Shown in pieces: positions 6,968 to 16,781 of a stretch of 64,000 bases of DNA. The translations under genes were made by a program, and so were the position numbers. The notes beneath the pieces are model-generated. The model did no database searches. It was not told the DNA's origin and saw nothing but the letters and a program-made list of their open reading frames with translations. The stretch is from Dyella jiangningensis (lineage in GTDB: Bacteria > Pseudomonadota > Gammaproteobacteria > Xanthomonadales > Rhodanobacteraceae). Within the stretch, counting starts at the first letter, position 1; the number at the start of each line of letters is the position of its first letter. The stretch is taken from positions 1 through 64,000 of the forward strand of contig CP007444.1 of NCBI GenBank assembly GCA_000632805.1. Direction: 5' to 3'.

Positions 6968-9160
6968 ATGAGCATGGAAGGCTTGCGCCATGGGCATGGC
7001 GCTGCTTCGCGGTGCAACCATCGATTTGGATGGCTATACGTCCTTGTCCTGTTCGGCTATCTGCTGTTGGGGAGCGGCCAGGTCCTGGCTGGTTCCTACG
7101 AGGCTGAGCTGCCGCCCGCGATGTTCGCAAGCCCCGAGCTGTGCCGATACGCGCCGTGCGGCAGCGTGCTGCCGGAGGCCGAGCGCTTTTCGCTGCGCAA
7201 GGGCCAGCCTGCCTATGTGGAAGGCATCCGCCAGCGCAACGGCCATGACGAAGTCGTCGGCTACGTGTTTCTGTCCACCGATACCACGCCCGATATCGTC
7301 GGCTATTCGGGCAAGCCCATCGTCACCCTGGTGGGCATGGATGCACAGGGCCGCATCACGGGCGTGCGCATCCTTCGCCACAGCGAGCCGATCCTGCTGG
7401 CGGGCATCCCCGAAGAGAAACTCGTGGGCTATGTCGCCCAGTACACCGGCAAACCCGCCGGTGCGCATTTCGAACTCGGCCGCGCCGATGGCACGAACGT
7501 GCCGATGGACGCCATCAGCGGCGCCACCGTCACCGTGCTGGCCGAGAACCAGATGGTGGGGCGGGGCAGCTACGCGGTGGCACGCCAGGTCGGGCTGATC
7601 CATGCCGTGGAACGTCCCCAGGCTCGGTTTGTCGATGCGGCTGCGCCGCCCGATTGGACAGCCCTGGTCGCCGAGGGAAGCATCGGCCATCTCAAAGTGA
7701 TGCCCGAGCAAGTCGGCGAGCCACGTTCCGCGCAGCCCTTCATCGACCTGTGGTTTGGATACCTCAATGCACCGGCCGTGGGCAAGGCCGTATTGGGCGA
7801 AGCGGGTTACCAGCGCTTGATGGCCGACCTGAAGCCGGGCGAGCACGCGATCTTCATCGTGAACAGCGGCAGCAGTTCGTTCAAGGGCTCGGCTTTTGTG
7901 CGCGGCGGCGTGTACGACCGCATTCAGGTCACCCAGGACGCCGACACCTACCAGTTCGGTGATGGCGATTACCGCAACCTCTATCACGTCGATGTTGCGG
8001 GGGTGCCGTCGTACGACGAGTCCGGCATCTTCGTCCTGCGCGGCAAGTCATTTTCCGCAGCGTATCCGTGGCGGCTTGCGTTCCTGTCCAAGCATGCCGA
8101 CGACCATGGCACTGCAGACTTCGCCAACTTCAATGCCGAGTATTGGCTGCCGGCGCGATATCTCGAAGGCGGGCGTCCGGCCATCGAAACGCCGACACCC
8201 GCATGGGTGAAGCTGTGGAAGGCCAAGGCGCTCACCATCGCGACCTTCGTGACGCTGCTGCTGTCTGTCGCCGTGTTCTACGCGTTGCGCATGCGTTGGG
8301 CTGCGCGCTCGCGGCGCAATGACAAGCGCTGGATCCTCTGGCCGCATATTGCCGCGTGGGTGATTGCGGTTGGCTTCGTCGGTGCGATGCAGTTGGCGCA
8401 GCCGTCGGTGGTGCAGGTGCTCACGCTGATCCACGCGCCGTTCGATGGCTGGCGCTGGGATCTCTTCCTCAGCGATCCATTGATATTCCTGTTCTGGGTC
8501 TTCATCGCCGTCACCATCGCCTTGTGGGGCCGAGGCGTGTTCTGCGGCTGGCTCTGCCCCTATGGCTCGATGAGCGAACTGCTGTTCCGCGGTGCGCGAC
8601 GGATCGGTCTTGGTCGGTGGCAATTCGCACTGCCGTCGCGCTGGCATCATCGCCTGCGCTGGATGAAGTACGTCGTATTGCTGGTGCTGGTGGCGGCCTC
8701 GTTCCACTCCATGGCCTTGGCCGAGCGTATGGCGGAGGTGGAGCCGTTCAAGACCACCTTCATGGTTCACGTGTGGAATCGCAGCTGGCCGTTCGTGCTG
8801 TTCTGGTCGGCGCTGGTCGCGCTCTCCATGTTCGTCGAGCGGCCCTTCTGCAAATACCTGTGTCCGCTGGGCGCCGCGCTGGCGCTGCCGTCACGATTCC
8901 GTCTGTTCGGCCTGAAGCGCAAAGCCGAGTGCACCACCTGCAAGGCGTGCGCGGTGGGCTGCGGCTCACAGGCGATCGACCCGCAGGGACGGATCGATCC
9001 CTCCGAGTGCATGCAGTGCCTGGATTGCCTGGTGCTCTATCACGACGACCATGCCTGCCCGCCGCTCAGCTCCGAACGCAAGCGGCGCGCCAAGGCCGGC
9101 CTACCGCTGACACCGATCGGCCGCGATGGCCACTTCATCCCGATCAAGCTGGTTGAATGA
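6968..9160 (+). CDS. nosR: NosR, membrane flavoprotein/iron-sulfur protein of N2O respiration
   Basis: A 730-residue NosR. A signal/first membrane segment (about residues 20-40) leads to a periplasmic FMN-binding domain with DAISGATVT; Thr187 is the expected covalent FMN site. About five membrane segments follow (from about residue 415). Cytosolic-side cysteine motifs are CGWLCP and CKYLCP. Two ferredoxin-type [4Fe-4S] sites follow: CTTCKACAVGC, then CMQCLDC plus a distal CPP. NosR passes electrons toward NosZ and keeps CuZ active. The start at 6968 is chosen because the signal peptide follows it. The frame is open far upstream, antisense to nosZ, and that part is not coding. The last codons overlap nosD (ATGA). 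Confidence 0.95.
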   Translation: MSMEGLRHGHGAASRCNHRFGWLYVLVLFGYLLLGSGQVLAGSYEAELPPAMFASPELCRYAPCGSVLPEAERFSLRKGQPAYVEGIRQRNGHDEVVGYVFLSTDTTPDIVGYSGKPIVTLVGMDAQGRITGVRILRHSEPILLAGIPEEKLVGYVAQYTGKPAGAHFELGRADGTNVPMDAISGATVTVLAENQMVGRGSYAVARQVGLIHAVERPQARFVDAAAPPDWTALVAEGSIGHLKVMPEQVGEPRSAQPFIDLWFGYLNAPAVGKAVLGEAGYQRLMADLKPGEHAIFIVNSGSSSFKGSAFVRGGVYDRIQVTQDADTYQFGDGDYRNLYHVDVAGVPSYDESGIFVLRGKSFSAAYPWRLAFLSKHADDHGTADFANFNAEYWLPARYLEGGRPAIETPTPAWVKLWKAKALTIATFVTLLLSVAVFYALRMRWAARSRRNDKRWILWPHIAAWVIAVGFVGAMQLAQPSVVQVLTLIHAPFDGWRWDLFLSDPLIFLFWVFIAVTIALWGRGVFCGWLCPYGSMSELLFRGARRIGLGRWQFALPSRWHHRLRWMKYVVLLVLVAASFHSMALAERMAEVEPFKTTFMVHVWNRSWPFVLFWSALVALSMFVERPFCKYLCPLGAALALPSRFRLFGLKRKAECTTCKACAVGCGSQAIDPQGRIDPSECMQCLDCLVLYHDDHACPPLSSERKRRAKAGLPLTPIGRDGHFIPIKLVE

Positions 9161-10413
9161 AGCGCTTGGCGACGCTCCTGCTGCTTGGCTTCGTCGCGCT
9201 GCCCGTCGGCGCGGCGACGATTCGCGTGCGTCCCGGCGACCGGATCGATACCGCAATCACGCAGGCATCGCCCGGCGACACCGTGGAGATCGAGCGCGGG
9301 CAGTACGTGGGCGGTCTGCGCATCGACAAGCCGTTGGCACTGGTCGGGATAGGGCGGCCCACCATCAGCGGAAACGGGAAGGGCGATGTCATACGCATCG
9401 CCTCGCCCGACGTGCGCATCGACGGCCTGATCGTTCGCGATAGTGGCGATGACCTCGGTGCGCAGAACGCCGGTATCTACATCCAGCCAGGCTCCGATCG
9501 CGCCGTGGTCAGCCACTGCGATTTCGCGCACGTGTTGTTCGGCCTGTGGATAGAAAAGAGCAACCGGGTAACGGTGGCGGACAACCTGATCACCGGCATG
9601 CGCGAAAAGTTCTCCTCGCAGCGTGGCAACGCCATCCAGCTGTACAACACCGAAGGCGCGTCGATCGAGCGCAACCACATCAGTTTCGCCCGGGACGGCA
9701 TCTATGTGGACGTGTCGCATCACGCGCGTTTCGTCGGCAACCGCATCCATGATGTTCGCTACGGCACGCACTACATGAACTCCTACCACAACCTGTGGGA
9801 GGGCAATGAGAGCTTCCACAACCTCGGTGGACTCGCGCTGATGGAGGTGCGGGATCTGGACGTGCGCAACAACGTGGCCTGGGGAAACGAAGGCCACGGC
9901 ATCATGCTGCGGACCATCCAGGATTCGACCATCACCGGCAACGTCTCGGCAGGCAACGGTGAGGGCCTGTTTGTCTACGACGCCGAGTACGTCACCCTGC
10001 GCAACAACCTGGTGATAGGCAACGCGGTCGGCGTGCACCTGTGGGCAGGCTCGTACAACAACGAAGTGGATGGCAACGACTTCGTCGGCAATGCCGAGCA
10101 GGTCAGCTACGTGGCCACGCGCGACGTGGAGTGGGGCAAGCGCGAAGGCAACTACTGGAGCAACTACCTCGGTTGGGACGCTGATGCGAACGGCTACGGT
10201 GACGTGCCGTTCGAGGCCAATGAGCTGACCGACCGGCTGGTCTCGCGCTACCCCTTCGTCAAGCTGCTCGACAGCAGTCCCGCGTTGCAGGCACTGGGGC
10301 TGGCCGCGCGGCAATTTCCGGTCCTTCGCGTGGCCACGATCATCGATGCGCATCCGGCGATGCGTCCCCATCATGTCGACTGGAGCCAGTGGCTTGAACG
10401 CAGCGGTCGTTGA
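9157..10413 (+). CDS. nosD: NosD, copper-site maturation protein
   Basis: A 418-residue periplasmic protein with a signal peptide (MKRLATLLLLGFVALPVGA) and a right-handed parallel beta-helix. The repeats are of the type N-x-(I/V)-x-x-N-x-(I/V), for example in the segments around NRVTVADNLITG and NNLVIGNAVGVHLW. NosD works with the NosFY ABC transporter and NosL to deliver copper and help build the CuZ sulfide cluster. Its start overlaps the nosR stop by four bases, which implies translational coupling. Confidence 0.95.
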   Translation: MKRLATLLLLGFVALPVGAATIRVRPGDRIDTAITQASPGDTVEIERGQYVGGLRIDKPLALVGIGRPTISGNGKGDVIRIASPDVRIDGLIVRDSGDDLGAQNAGIYIQPGSDRAVVSHCDFAHVLFGLWIEKSNRVTVADNLITGMREKFSSQRGNAIQLYNTEGASIERNHISFARDGIYVDVSHHARFVGNRIHDVRYGTHYMNSYHNLWEGNESFHNLGGLALMEVRDLDVRNNVAWGNEGHGIMLRTIQDSTITGNVSAGNGEGLFVYDAEYVTLRNNLVIGNAVGVHLWAGSYNNEVDGNDFVGNAEQVSYVATRDVEWGKREGNYWSNYLGWDADANGYGDVPFEANELTDRLVSRYPFVKLLDSSPALQALGLAARQFPVLRVATIIDAHPAMRPHHVDWSQWLERSGR

Positions 10414-11332
10414 AATCAAGGGCGTCGTGAAGCGCTACGGCGCGACGCCGGTGGTCCGCGGCATCGGCTTTTCCTGCAGGAAAGGCGAGATGATCGGGCT
10501 GGCCGGCCACAACGGCGCCGGCAAAAGCACCTTGTTCAAGATGATGCTCGGCATCATCGCCGCGGACGAGGGTGACATCCTGCTGTTCGGCGAGCCGGTG
10601 CGCGGTCGGCGGTTCCGCGAAGTGCGTCGTGCCATCGGTTATCTGCCCGAGCATGTGGCGTTGTACGACAACCTCTCGGGGCTGGAAACGCTGCATTTCT
10701 TCACTCGCCTGAAATCCGTCGATCCCTCGCGCTGCAAGCGTCTGCTCGAACGCGTGGGTCTGGGTGAGGCGATGCATCGCGCTGTTCGCGAATACTCCAA
10801 GGGTATGCGCCAGCGTCTGGGCTTTGCGCAGGCGTTGATAGGCGAGCCGCGCCTGCTATTGCTCGACGAGCCCACCAATGGCCTGGACCCCGAAGCCATC
10901 CATGGCTTTTACGACGTGCTGCAACAGCTGAGGAACGACGGAACCACCATCATCCTCAGCTCGCACCTGCTGGCCGAGATCCAGTCGCGCGTGGATCGCC
11001 TGGTGATCATGGCGAGCGGCAAGTTGGTGATGGAAGGCACGGTGACCGCGCTGGCTACCGCATCGGGCTTGCCTGCACGGCTGGCCGTGACGTCAAAGGA
11101 AGGCGCATGTGATCGCGTGAGGGGAGCCCTGCTGGCTGCGGGTTTTGTTCCCCAGGAAGCAGACGGTGGTCCGCTACACGCGGTAGTGCACGCGCACCAT
11201 CGCATGACGCTGCTGCGAGTGCTGGCGTCTCTCGCCGATGACTTGTTGGAGTACACCATCACCGAACCCACGCTGGAGGACGTCTTCCTCAGCCACCAGC
11301 GCGGCACCACCTGGGTGGAGCGTGCAGCATGA
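10394..11332 (+). CDS. nosF: NosF, ABC transporter ATPase
   Basis: A 312-residue ATP-binding subunit. Walker A GHNGAGKST, signature YSKGMRQ and Walker B LLLLDEPTNGLDP are all present, with a C-terminal extension typical of NosF. It energises NosDFY during CuZ assembly. I chose the TTG start at 10394 (MNAAVVEIKG) because GGAG lies 8 nt upstream and the overlap with nosD is then only 20 bp. In-frame ATGs at 10373 and 10346 are possible but have no ribosome site and overlap nosD more. Confidence 0.93.
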   Translation: MNAAVVEIKGVVKRYGATPVVRGIGFSCRKGEMIGLAGHNGAGKSTLFKMMLGIIAADEGDILLFGEPVRGRRFREVRRAIGYLPEHVALYDNLSGLETLHFFTRLKSVDPSRCKRLLERVGLGEAMHRAVREYSKGMRQRLGFAQALIGEPRLLLLDEPTNGLDPEAIHGFYDVLQQLRNDGTTIILSSHLLAEIQSRVDRLVIMASGKLVMEGTVTALATASGLPARLAVTSKEGACDRVRGALLAAGFVPQEADGGPLHAVVHAHHRMTLLRVLASLADDLLEYTITEPTLEDVFLSHQRGTTWVERAA

Positions 11333-12165
11333 GTCGATCGGTGATGCCGTGCTGGCAATGGCGACTGGTGGTCGCGATCGCGGCCAAGGAATGGCGTGAC
11401 CGCCTGCGCAACCGCTGGGTGCTGGCGGTGGCCGTGGTGTTTGGTGCCTTCGCGTTGCTGATTGCGTATTTCGGCGGCGCCCAGTCGGGCGTGGTGGGCC
11501 TGCGCAGCGCGGCCGCCACCGTCGCCAGTCTGACCAGTCTGGCCATCTACCTGGTGCCGCTGATTGCCTTGCTACTCGGCTTCGATGCGGTGGTCGGTGA
11601 GCGGGAGCGCGGCGTGCTGGACCTGTTGCTGTCGCAACCGATCACACGCGCTGAGTTGCTCATCGGCAAATACCTTGGCCTGGCGGCGGCCTTGTCGATG
11701 GCGACGCTGGTGGGTTTCGGTGCGGCGTTGATACCGCTGGCGCCGTCGATGGATGGTGCGTCCCTGGTGATCTACCTGCGCTTCGTGGGCAGTGCGCTGA
11801 TGCTCGGCCTGGCTTTCCTCAGCCTCGCCGTGCTCGTGTCGACGGTAGCGCGCGATCGCACGCGAGCGACGGGTGCCGCGATCGCGTTGTGGTTCGGCTT
11901 CGTGCTGGTGTTCGATCTGTCGCTGCTCGGCGTGCTGGTGGCATCGGCCGGCAGCCACGCCTCGACGTGGGCGCCGTATGCCCTGCTGCTCAATCCCGCG
12001 GACGTGTTCCGCGTCATCAACGTGTTCGGCGCTGAAGCGCTGCGCAGCTCATTCGGCCTGGGCACCTTGATGGCGCAAGGGTGGAATGCGCCCGCCACGC
12101 TGTACAGCGTGCTGTTGGCCTGGATCGCCGCGCCGCTCGGCGTGGCACTTTGGAGGTTTCGATGA
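11329..12165 (+). CDS. nosY: NosY, ABC transporter permease
   Basis: A 278-residue membrane protein of the ABC-2 permease type with about six membrane segments; the first follows a cytosolic RLRNRW stretch. The motif near residue 85 (VVGERERGVLDLLLSQP) is typical of this class. It pairs with NosF; start and stop overlap its neighbours by four bases on both sides. Confidence 0.95.
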   Translation: MSRSVMPCWQWRLVVAIAAKEWRDRLRNRWVLAVAVVFGAFALLIAYFGGAQSGVVGLRSAAATVASLTSLAIYLVPLIALLLGFDAVVGERERGVLDLLLSQPITRAELLIGKYLGLAAALSMATLVGFGAALIPLAPSMDGASLVIYLRFVGSALMLGLAFLSLAVLVSTVARDRTRATGAAIALWFGFVLVFDLSLLGVLVASAGSHASTWAPYALLLNPADVFRVINVFGAEALRSSFGLGTLMAQGWNAPATLYSVLLAWIAAPLGVALWRFR

Positions 12166-12668
12166 ATGCGATGCGACGTTGGATGCCCGGCTTGCTAGTG
12201 CTGCTGCTCGCCGCGTGCGCGCAACAGGCTGCAACGATGGGGCCGGTCGAGCCGCGTGCCGATGCGCACTGCGAGCTCGACGGCATGACGCTGGCGGATT
12301 ACCCCGGCCCCAAGGGACAGATCACTTATGCGGACGGCAAGACGGCGTACTTTTGCGACACGCTGGAGCTGCTCTCGATGCTGCTTCATCCCGAACAGGT
12401 GCGCGCCAAGACCGGTGCCTATACCCAGGACATGGCGCATGCCGACTGGGATCACCCGCAAGGGCACTGGATCGACGCGACGAAGGCCTACTACGTGCGT
12501 GGCTCGCATCGCGGGGGAAGCATGGGTCCCTCGTTGGCCAGCTTCGCCGAACGTTCGGACGCCGAAGCATTTGCGCACCAGTTCGGCGGCGAAGTCATGA
12601 GCTACACGCAGATCACACCGGACATGGTGCGCCTGGACGGCGGCACCGGTGGCGACATGGGCATGTGA
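12162..12668 (+). CDS. nosL: NosL, copper chaperone lipoprotein
   Basis: A 168-residue outer-envelope lipoprotein: signal peptide ending in LLLAAC (Cys19), then the NosL domain. The copper(I) site is expected at CELDGM, the family's Cys...Met element. The strong GGAGG is 5 nt upstream, and the start overlaps the nosY stop (ATGA). NosL delivers copper to NosZ maturation via NosDFY. Confidence 0.93.
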   Translation: MNAMRRWMPGLLVLLLAACAQQAATMGPVEPRADAHCELDGMTLADYPGPKGQITYADGKTAYFCDTLELLSMLLHPEQVRAKTGAYTQDMAHADWDHPQGHWIDATKAYYVRGSHRGGSMGPSLASFAERSDAEAFAHQFGGEVMSYTQITPDMVRLDGGTGGDMGM

Positions 12669-12678
12669 GGACGAACGT

Positions 12679-13326
12679 ATGAGAGCCTTTTTTGAAAACG
12701 TGGATCTGCGGGCTGCCTCGGCGATTTCGGATGTTTCGCGGCGCATGTTCGACCTGCGCGAACGGCGCAAGCACCTTCTGGCCGACACGGGATGCAGCGA
12801 CTCCGATGAGGTGCTGGCGGCGGTGCGGGAAGGGCGTTTGCCGGAACATCCTGGCTACGATGCGTGGCTCGCAGTCTGCCTGCTCGGCGATCGCGAACAT
12901 GCGTTGCACGCCACCCTGCAGTGGCGCTGTCTGATCGCCAACGGCGGCAAGCGCCTGCCGCCACCGCGTTCCGGCCTTGCCGCGCTCGCGTACACGATCC
13001 GTCCAGCGCTGCCATCGCTGTTCACAGGCGGCATGCGCCTGCATCCCGATGGCATCTCCTTCAGTGGCGAATCGGGCATCCAGGTGCTGGTGCGCGTGCT
13101 GACGCCTCAGGCCTGGTCATTCGAATGGCATTGGGCCGGCGAGCCGTGGAGGCTCGATACCGCGCCGGTCGCCCATCCGGGCGTCGACAGCATGGCGCAC
13201 GTGCATCGGCCGGACGGCGGGGTGGTCGCCAGTCCGATCACGCTGCCTTTGATGGGTGAAACGCCCGCGGTCGTGCTGGCATTTCTCGAAGCGCTGGCGC
13301 GTTCGCCGACGCTTGGGTTGGACTGA
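12679..13326 (+). CDS. Unrecognised protein, last gene of the nos operon
   Basis: A 215-residue protein with no signal peptide or membrane segment that I can see. The N-terminal third is charged and helical (residues 1-60), the rest mixed with several tryptophans (DAWLAV, SFEWHWAGEPW). Cysteines are few and there is no CxxC or heme motif. GAGG is 8 nt before the start, and the gene begins 10 bp after the nosL stop, so it belongs to the same transcript. A role in nitrous oxide reductase expression or maturation is a guess from position only. I do not recognise its family. Confidence 0.75.
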   Translation: MRAFFENVDLRAASAISDVSRRMFDLRERRKHLLADTGCSDSDEVLAAVREGRLPEHPGYDAWLAVCLLGDREHALHATLQWRCLIANGGKRLPPPRSGLAALAYTIRPALPSLFTGGMRLHPDGISFSGESGIQVLVRVLTPQAWSFEWHWAGEPWRLDTAPVAHPGVDSMAHVHRPDGGVVASPITLPLMGETPAVVLAFLEALARSPTLGLD

Positions 13327-13341
13327 GCGAAGAGCTCAGTC
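13321..13341. terminator. Hairpin shared by convergent nos operon and hemW
   Basis: A perfect 8-bp stem, GACTGAGC / GCTCAGTC with a 5-nt loop, contains the stop codons of both the rightward nos operon and leftward hemW. It lacks a T run. It would fold in both transcripts and may act as a two-way end or 3' protector. Confidence 0.45.
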
Positions 13342-14499
13342 GAGGAAGCTCGAAATCACGTCGTTGAGGAAGCGCTGGCCGAGTGCTGTGGTCTGCAGGC
13401 GCTCGGCATCCTCGACCAGCCAGCCGCGCTCGCGTGCCGAGGCGAGCGCGGACGCGATGCGCTCCATCGGTATGCCGGTGCGCTCGGAAAAATCGGCGAG
13501 TGGCACACCGTCGATCAGTCGCAGCGCGTTGAGCATGTACTCGAACGGCAACTCGTCGACCGCCACCGGACCGTCGCCACCGATGCGTCCGGCATTGCCT
13601 GCGGCAGCCAGATAGGCCTTGGGGTGCCGCGTCTTCCAGCGACGGTGGACCGTGCCGCTCTCCGTGCGGGTCAGCTTGCCGTGGGCGCCGGCACCGATGC
13701 CGAGGTAATCCCCGAAGCGCCAGTAGTTGAGGTTGTGCACGCAACGACGATCCGCCTGGGCATAGGCAGAGATTTCGTATTGCCCGTAGCCGGCGGCGGC
13801 AAGCTGCGCTTCGCAGGCTTCCTGCATGGCCCACGCATGGTCGTCATCGGGCAGCGGCGGCGGGTTCGCGGCGAACGCCGTGTTGGGTTCCAGCGTGAGC
13901 TGGTAATGCGAGATATGCGTCGGTTGCAGCGCGATCGCGCGCGTCACGTCGGCCTGTGCGCCTTCCAGCGTCTGCTGCGGCAGCGCATACATCAGGTCGA
14001 GGTTGATGTTGGCGTAGCCCGCGTCCTGTGCCGACTTCACCGCCGCCTCGGCCTCGTCGGCCGAATGGATGCGGCCCAGACGACGCAGCTTGTCGTCATC
14101 GAAGCTCTGGATGCCGAACGAGAGGCGGTTGACGCCTGCCTCGAGATAGCCGTCGAAACGACCGTGCTCGACTGTGCCCGGATTGGTCTCTAGCGTGATC
14201 TCGGCGGCGTCGGCCAGCGGCAGGCGTTCGCGCACGCCATCGAGAAAGCGGTCGATCAGCTCCGGCGCGAACAGGCTGGGCGTCCCGCCACCGAAGAAGA
14301 TGCTGTGTACCGGGCGACCGAGCGCAGCGCTGCCGAAATCACGAAGATCGGCGTCGAGGTCAGCCAGCAGCACATCGACGTATTCGGCGTAGGGCGGCTC
14401 GCCCTTCACGCCGTGCGAATTGAAGTCGCAGTAAGGGCACTTCTTCACGCACCACGGCATGTGGACGTACAGCGACAGCGGTGGCGCGATCAATGGCAT
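13336..14499 (-). CDS. hemW: HemW, radical SAM heme chaperone
   Basis: A 387-residue radical SAM protein. The cluster motif CVKKCPYC (Cys17, Cys21, Cys24) and a following Phe, plus the C-terminal HemN-like domain, match HemW (formerly annotated as oxygen-independent coproporphyrinogen oxidase-like). HemW binds heme and hands it to targets; it lacks true HemN activity in studied cases. It is the last gene of rph-rdgB-hemW, 4 bp after rdgB. Confidence 0.93.
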   Translation of the reverse strand: MPLIAPPLSLYVHMPWCVKKCPYCDFNSHGVKGEPPYAEYVDVLLADLDADLRDFGSAALGRPVHSIFFGGGTPSLFAPELIDRFLDGVRERLPLADAAEITLETNPGTVEHGRFDGYLEAGVNRLSFGIQSFDDDKLRRLGRIHSADEAEAAVKSAQDAGYANINLDLMYALPQQTLEGAQADVTRAIALQPTHISHYQLTLEPNTAFAANPPPLPDDDHAWAMQEACEAQLAAAGYGQYEISAYAQADRRCVHNLNYWRFGDYLGIGAGAHGKLTRTESGTVHRRWKTRHPKAYLAAAGNAGRIGGDGPVAVDELPFEYMLNALRLIDGVPLADFSERTGIPMERIASALASARERGWLVEDAERLQTTALGQRFLNDVISSFLD

Positions 14500-14503
14500 G
14501 GCG

Positions 14504-15103
14504 TCAGACGTGCGGCGCGCCCAGGCGCGCGCGAAGCTCGGCCAGCGCGCGGCCGCGGTGGCTGATGCGGTTCTTCATGCCGGGCGGCAGTTCGGCGGCG
14601 CTCACTGCCTCGCCATCGGGCAGGAACAGCGGGTCGTAGCCGAAGCCGTGGGCGCCACGTTCCTCGGTCAGCACGCGTCCGTGCCAGCGGCCTTCGGCGA
14701 TCAGCGGTGCGGGATCGTCCGCATGTCGCAACAGCACGAGTACGCAGATGAAGAAGGCGCCGCGTTGCGCGGCCGGTACGTCCTTCATTTCTTGCAGCAG
14801 CTTGGCATTGTTCGCCGCGTTGTCGCCATGCGTGCCGCTGTAGCGAGCCGAATACAGGCCCGGCGCGCCACGCAGGTACTCCACGCAGAGGCCGGAGTCG
14901 TCCGCGAGCGCGGGCCGCCCACTGACACGCGCCGCATGGCGTGCCTTGAGCAGCGCGTTCTCCACGAAGGTAAGGCCAGTCTCTTCGGCGTCGCTCACGT
15001 TGTAAGCGGACTGTGGCACGACATGCAGGCCACTGTCGGCGAGCAGATCGTTGAATTCGGCAAGCTTGCCCGGATTGCTGCTGGCGAGAACGATCGGGGT
15101 CAT
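14504..15103 (-). CDS. rdgB: XTP/dITP pyrophosphatase (RdgB/HAM1)
   Basis: A 199-residue nucleotide-pool cleaning enzyme that hydrolyses dITP and XTP to monophosphates. Motifs: [10 protein letters not shown] near the N-terminus, [10 protein letters not shown], and GFGYDPLF with SHRGRAL near the C-terminus. It sits 4 bp behind rph and 4 bp ahead of hemW, in one transcript. Confidence 0.95.
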   Translation of the reverse strand: MTPIVLASSNPGKLAEFNDLLADSGLHVVPQSAYNVSDAEETGLTFVENALLKARHAARVSGRPALADDSGLCVEYLRGAPGLYSARYSGTHGDNAANNAKLLQEMKDVPAAQRGAFFICVLVLLRHADDPAPLIAEGRWHGRVLTEERGAHGFGYDPLFLPDGEAVSAAELPPGMKNRISHRGRALAELRARLGAPHV

Positions 15104-15107
15104 GCGG

Positions 15108-15839
15108 TCAGGCCAGTTCCAGCGCGGCGCGCTGCGCGGCGATCAGCTCGCCGATACCCTTTTCGGCAAGGGCCAGCATGGCGTCCATCTCGTCGCGGCG
15201 GAACGCATGGCCTTCAGCCGTGCCCTGCACCTCGATGAAGCCGCCGCCGTCGTTCATCACCACGTTCATGTCGGTGTCGCAGTTGGCGTCTTCCGCATAG
15301 TCGAGGTCGAGCACGGGCACGCCCTGGTAGACGCCGACCGAAATGGCCGCCACGGCGCCTATGACCGGGTTGCGTCGAAGGTTCTCGCGCTTCATCAGCA
15401 CGTTCACCGCATCGACCAGCGCCACGTATGCGCCGGTGATGGCGGCCGTGCGGGTACCGCCGTCGGCCTGGATCACGTCGCAATCGAGCGTGATGACGCG
15501 CTCGCCCAGGGCCTGGCGATCCACGCAGGCGCGCAGGCTGCGGCCGATGAGGCGCTGGATTTCCATGGTGCGGCCACCTTGGCCGCCGCGCGCGGCTTCG
15601 CGTTGCATGCGGGTATGGGTGGCGCGTGGCAGCATCCCGTACTCGGCGGTGATCCAGCCCTCGCCCTTGCCGCGCAGCCACGGCGGCACCCGGTCTTCGA
15701 TGCTGGCCGTGCACAGCACCTTGGTATCGCCGAAGCTGACCAGCACGGCGCCCTCGGCGTGGCGGGTGTAATGACGTTCGATGGTGACGGTGCGCAGCTG
15801 GTCGCTGGCGCGGCCACTGGGGCGGCTGGGGGAGCTCAT
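15108..15839 (-). CDS. rph: Ribonuclease PH
   Basis: A 243-residue phosphorolytic 3'-exoribonuclease that trims tRNA and other RNA 3' ends. The start at 15839 ([10 protein letters not shown]) gives the standard length; the open frame further upstream runs antisense into yicC and is not coding. Family blocks seen: [19 protein letters not shown]-like [14 protein letters not shown], and [18 protein letters not shown]. It is divergent from yicC across 81 bp and heads the rph-rdgB-hemW operon. Confidence 0.95.
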   Translation of the reverse strand: MSSPSRPSGRASDQLRTVTIERHYTRHAEGAVLVSFGDTKVLCTASIEDRVPPWLRGKGEGWITAEYGMLPRATHTRMQREAARGGQGGRTMEIQRLIGRSLRACVDRQALGERVITLDCDVIQADGGTRTAAITGAYVALVDAVNVLMKRENLRRNPVIGAVAAISVGVYQGVPVLDLDYAEDANCDTDMNVVMNDGGGFIEVQGTAEGHAFRRDEMDAMLALAEKGIGELIAAQRAALELA

Positions 15840-15920
15840 GAATGCGTTGGCCTTAAGGATTGGGCAAGCCAGGGCGGGAAAGTTTACCATTGCGCCCTTT
15901 CCAGGCACCGCAGGTTCCCG

Positions 15921-16781
15921 ATGATCCGCAGCATGACGGCTTATGCCTCCGCCGAGGCGACCGGCCCCGCCGGCACGCTCAGCTGCGAGCTGCGCACGGT
16001 CAACCACCGCTATCTCGAGCTCAGCCCGCGCCTGCCGGATGACCTGCGCGTGTTCGAGTCGGCTTTGCGCGAGCGCATCGCCGCCCGCCTTTCGCGCGGC
16101 AAGGTGGACATCACCGTGCGGTTGCGTGGCGAGACGCGCAGCGAATCGCTGCAGGTCAATACGGGCACGCTGGCGCGCCTCTCGGAACTGGCTGCGGACT
16201 TGGAAGTCCGCTTCCCGCGCATGAACATCGAGTTCACCGAGCTGCTGCGCTTCCCCGGCGTGCTGCAGCAATCGGAGGTGGACCCGGACGTGCTGCAGAC
16301 CGCCCTGCTCGACGTGCTGGAACGCGCGCTCGACGCGCTCACCGCCACCCGTGAGCGCGAAGGAGCCAAGCTGGCCGAGCTGCTCAAGGATCGTCTCGAC
16401 GCCATTGAGCGCATCGTCGCCGAGGTGCGTACGTTCATGCCGCAGATCCGCGAAGGCCTGCGCACGCGCCTGGAATCGCGCCTGGCCGATATCAAGCAGC
16501 CCGCCGATCCGGGTCGACTGGAGCAGGAGCTGGTGCTGCAGATCACCCGTAGCGACGTGGATGAAGAACTCGATCGTCTGACCGCACACATCATCGAGAC
16601 GCGCCGGGTGCTGGGCACCAAGGAAGCCGTAGGCCGCCGCCTGGATTTCCTCATGCAGGAATTCAATCGTGAGGCGAACACGCTGGGCTCCAAGGCCGTG
16701 GACGTGCGCAGCACCAATGCAGCGGTGGAGCTGAAGGTGCTGATCGAGCAGATGCGCGAACAGGTGCAGAACATCGAATGA
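15921..16781 (+). CDS. yicC: YicC/YloC family endoribonuclease
   Basis: A 286-residue YicC-family protein. The N-terminus [13 protein letters not shown] and the C-terminal [13 protein letters not shown] segment are hallmark blocks. E. coli YicC has been described as an endoribonuclease involved in small-RNA turnover. The gene overlaps gmk by four bases (ATGA), a conserved pairing. Confidence 0.93.
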   Translation: MIRSMTAYASAEATGPAGTLSCELRTVNHRYLELSPRLPDDLRVFESALRERIAARLSRGKVDITVRLRGETRSESLQVNTGTLARLSELAADLEVRFPRMNIEFTELLRFPGVLQQSEVDPDVLQTALLDVLERALDALTATREREGAKLAELLKDRLDAIERIVAEVRTFMPQIREGLRTRLESRLADIKQPADPGRLEQELVLQITRSDVDEELDRLTAHIIETRRVLGTKEAVGRRLDFLMQEFNREANTLGSKAVDVRSTNAAVELKVLIEQMREQVQNIE

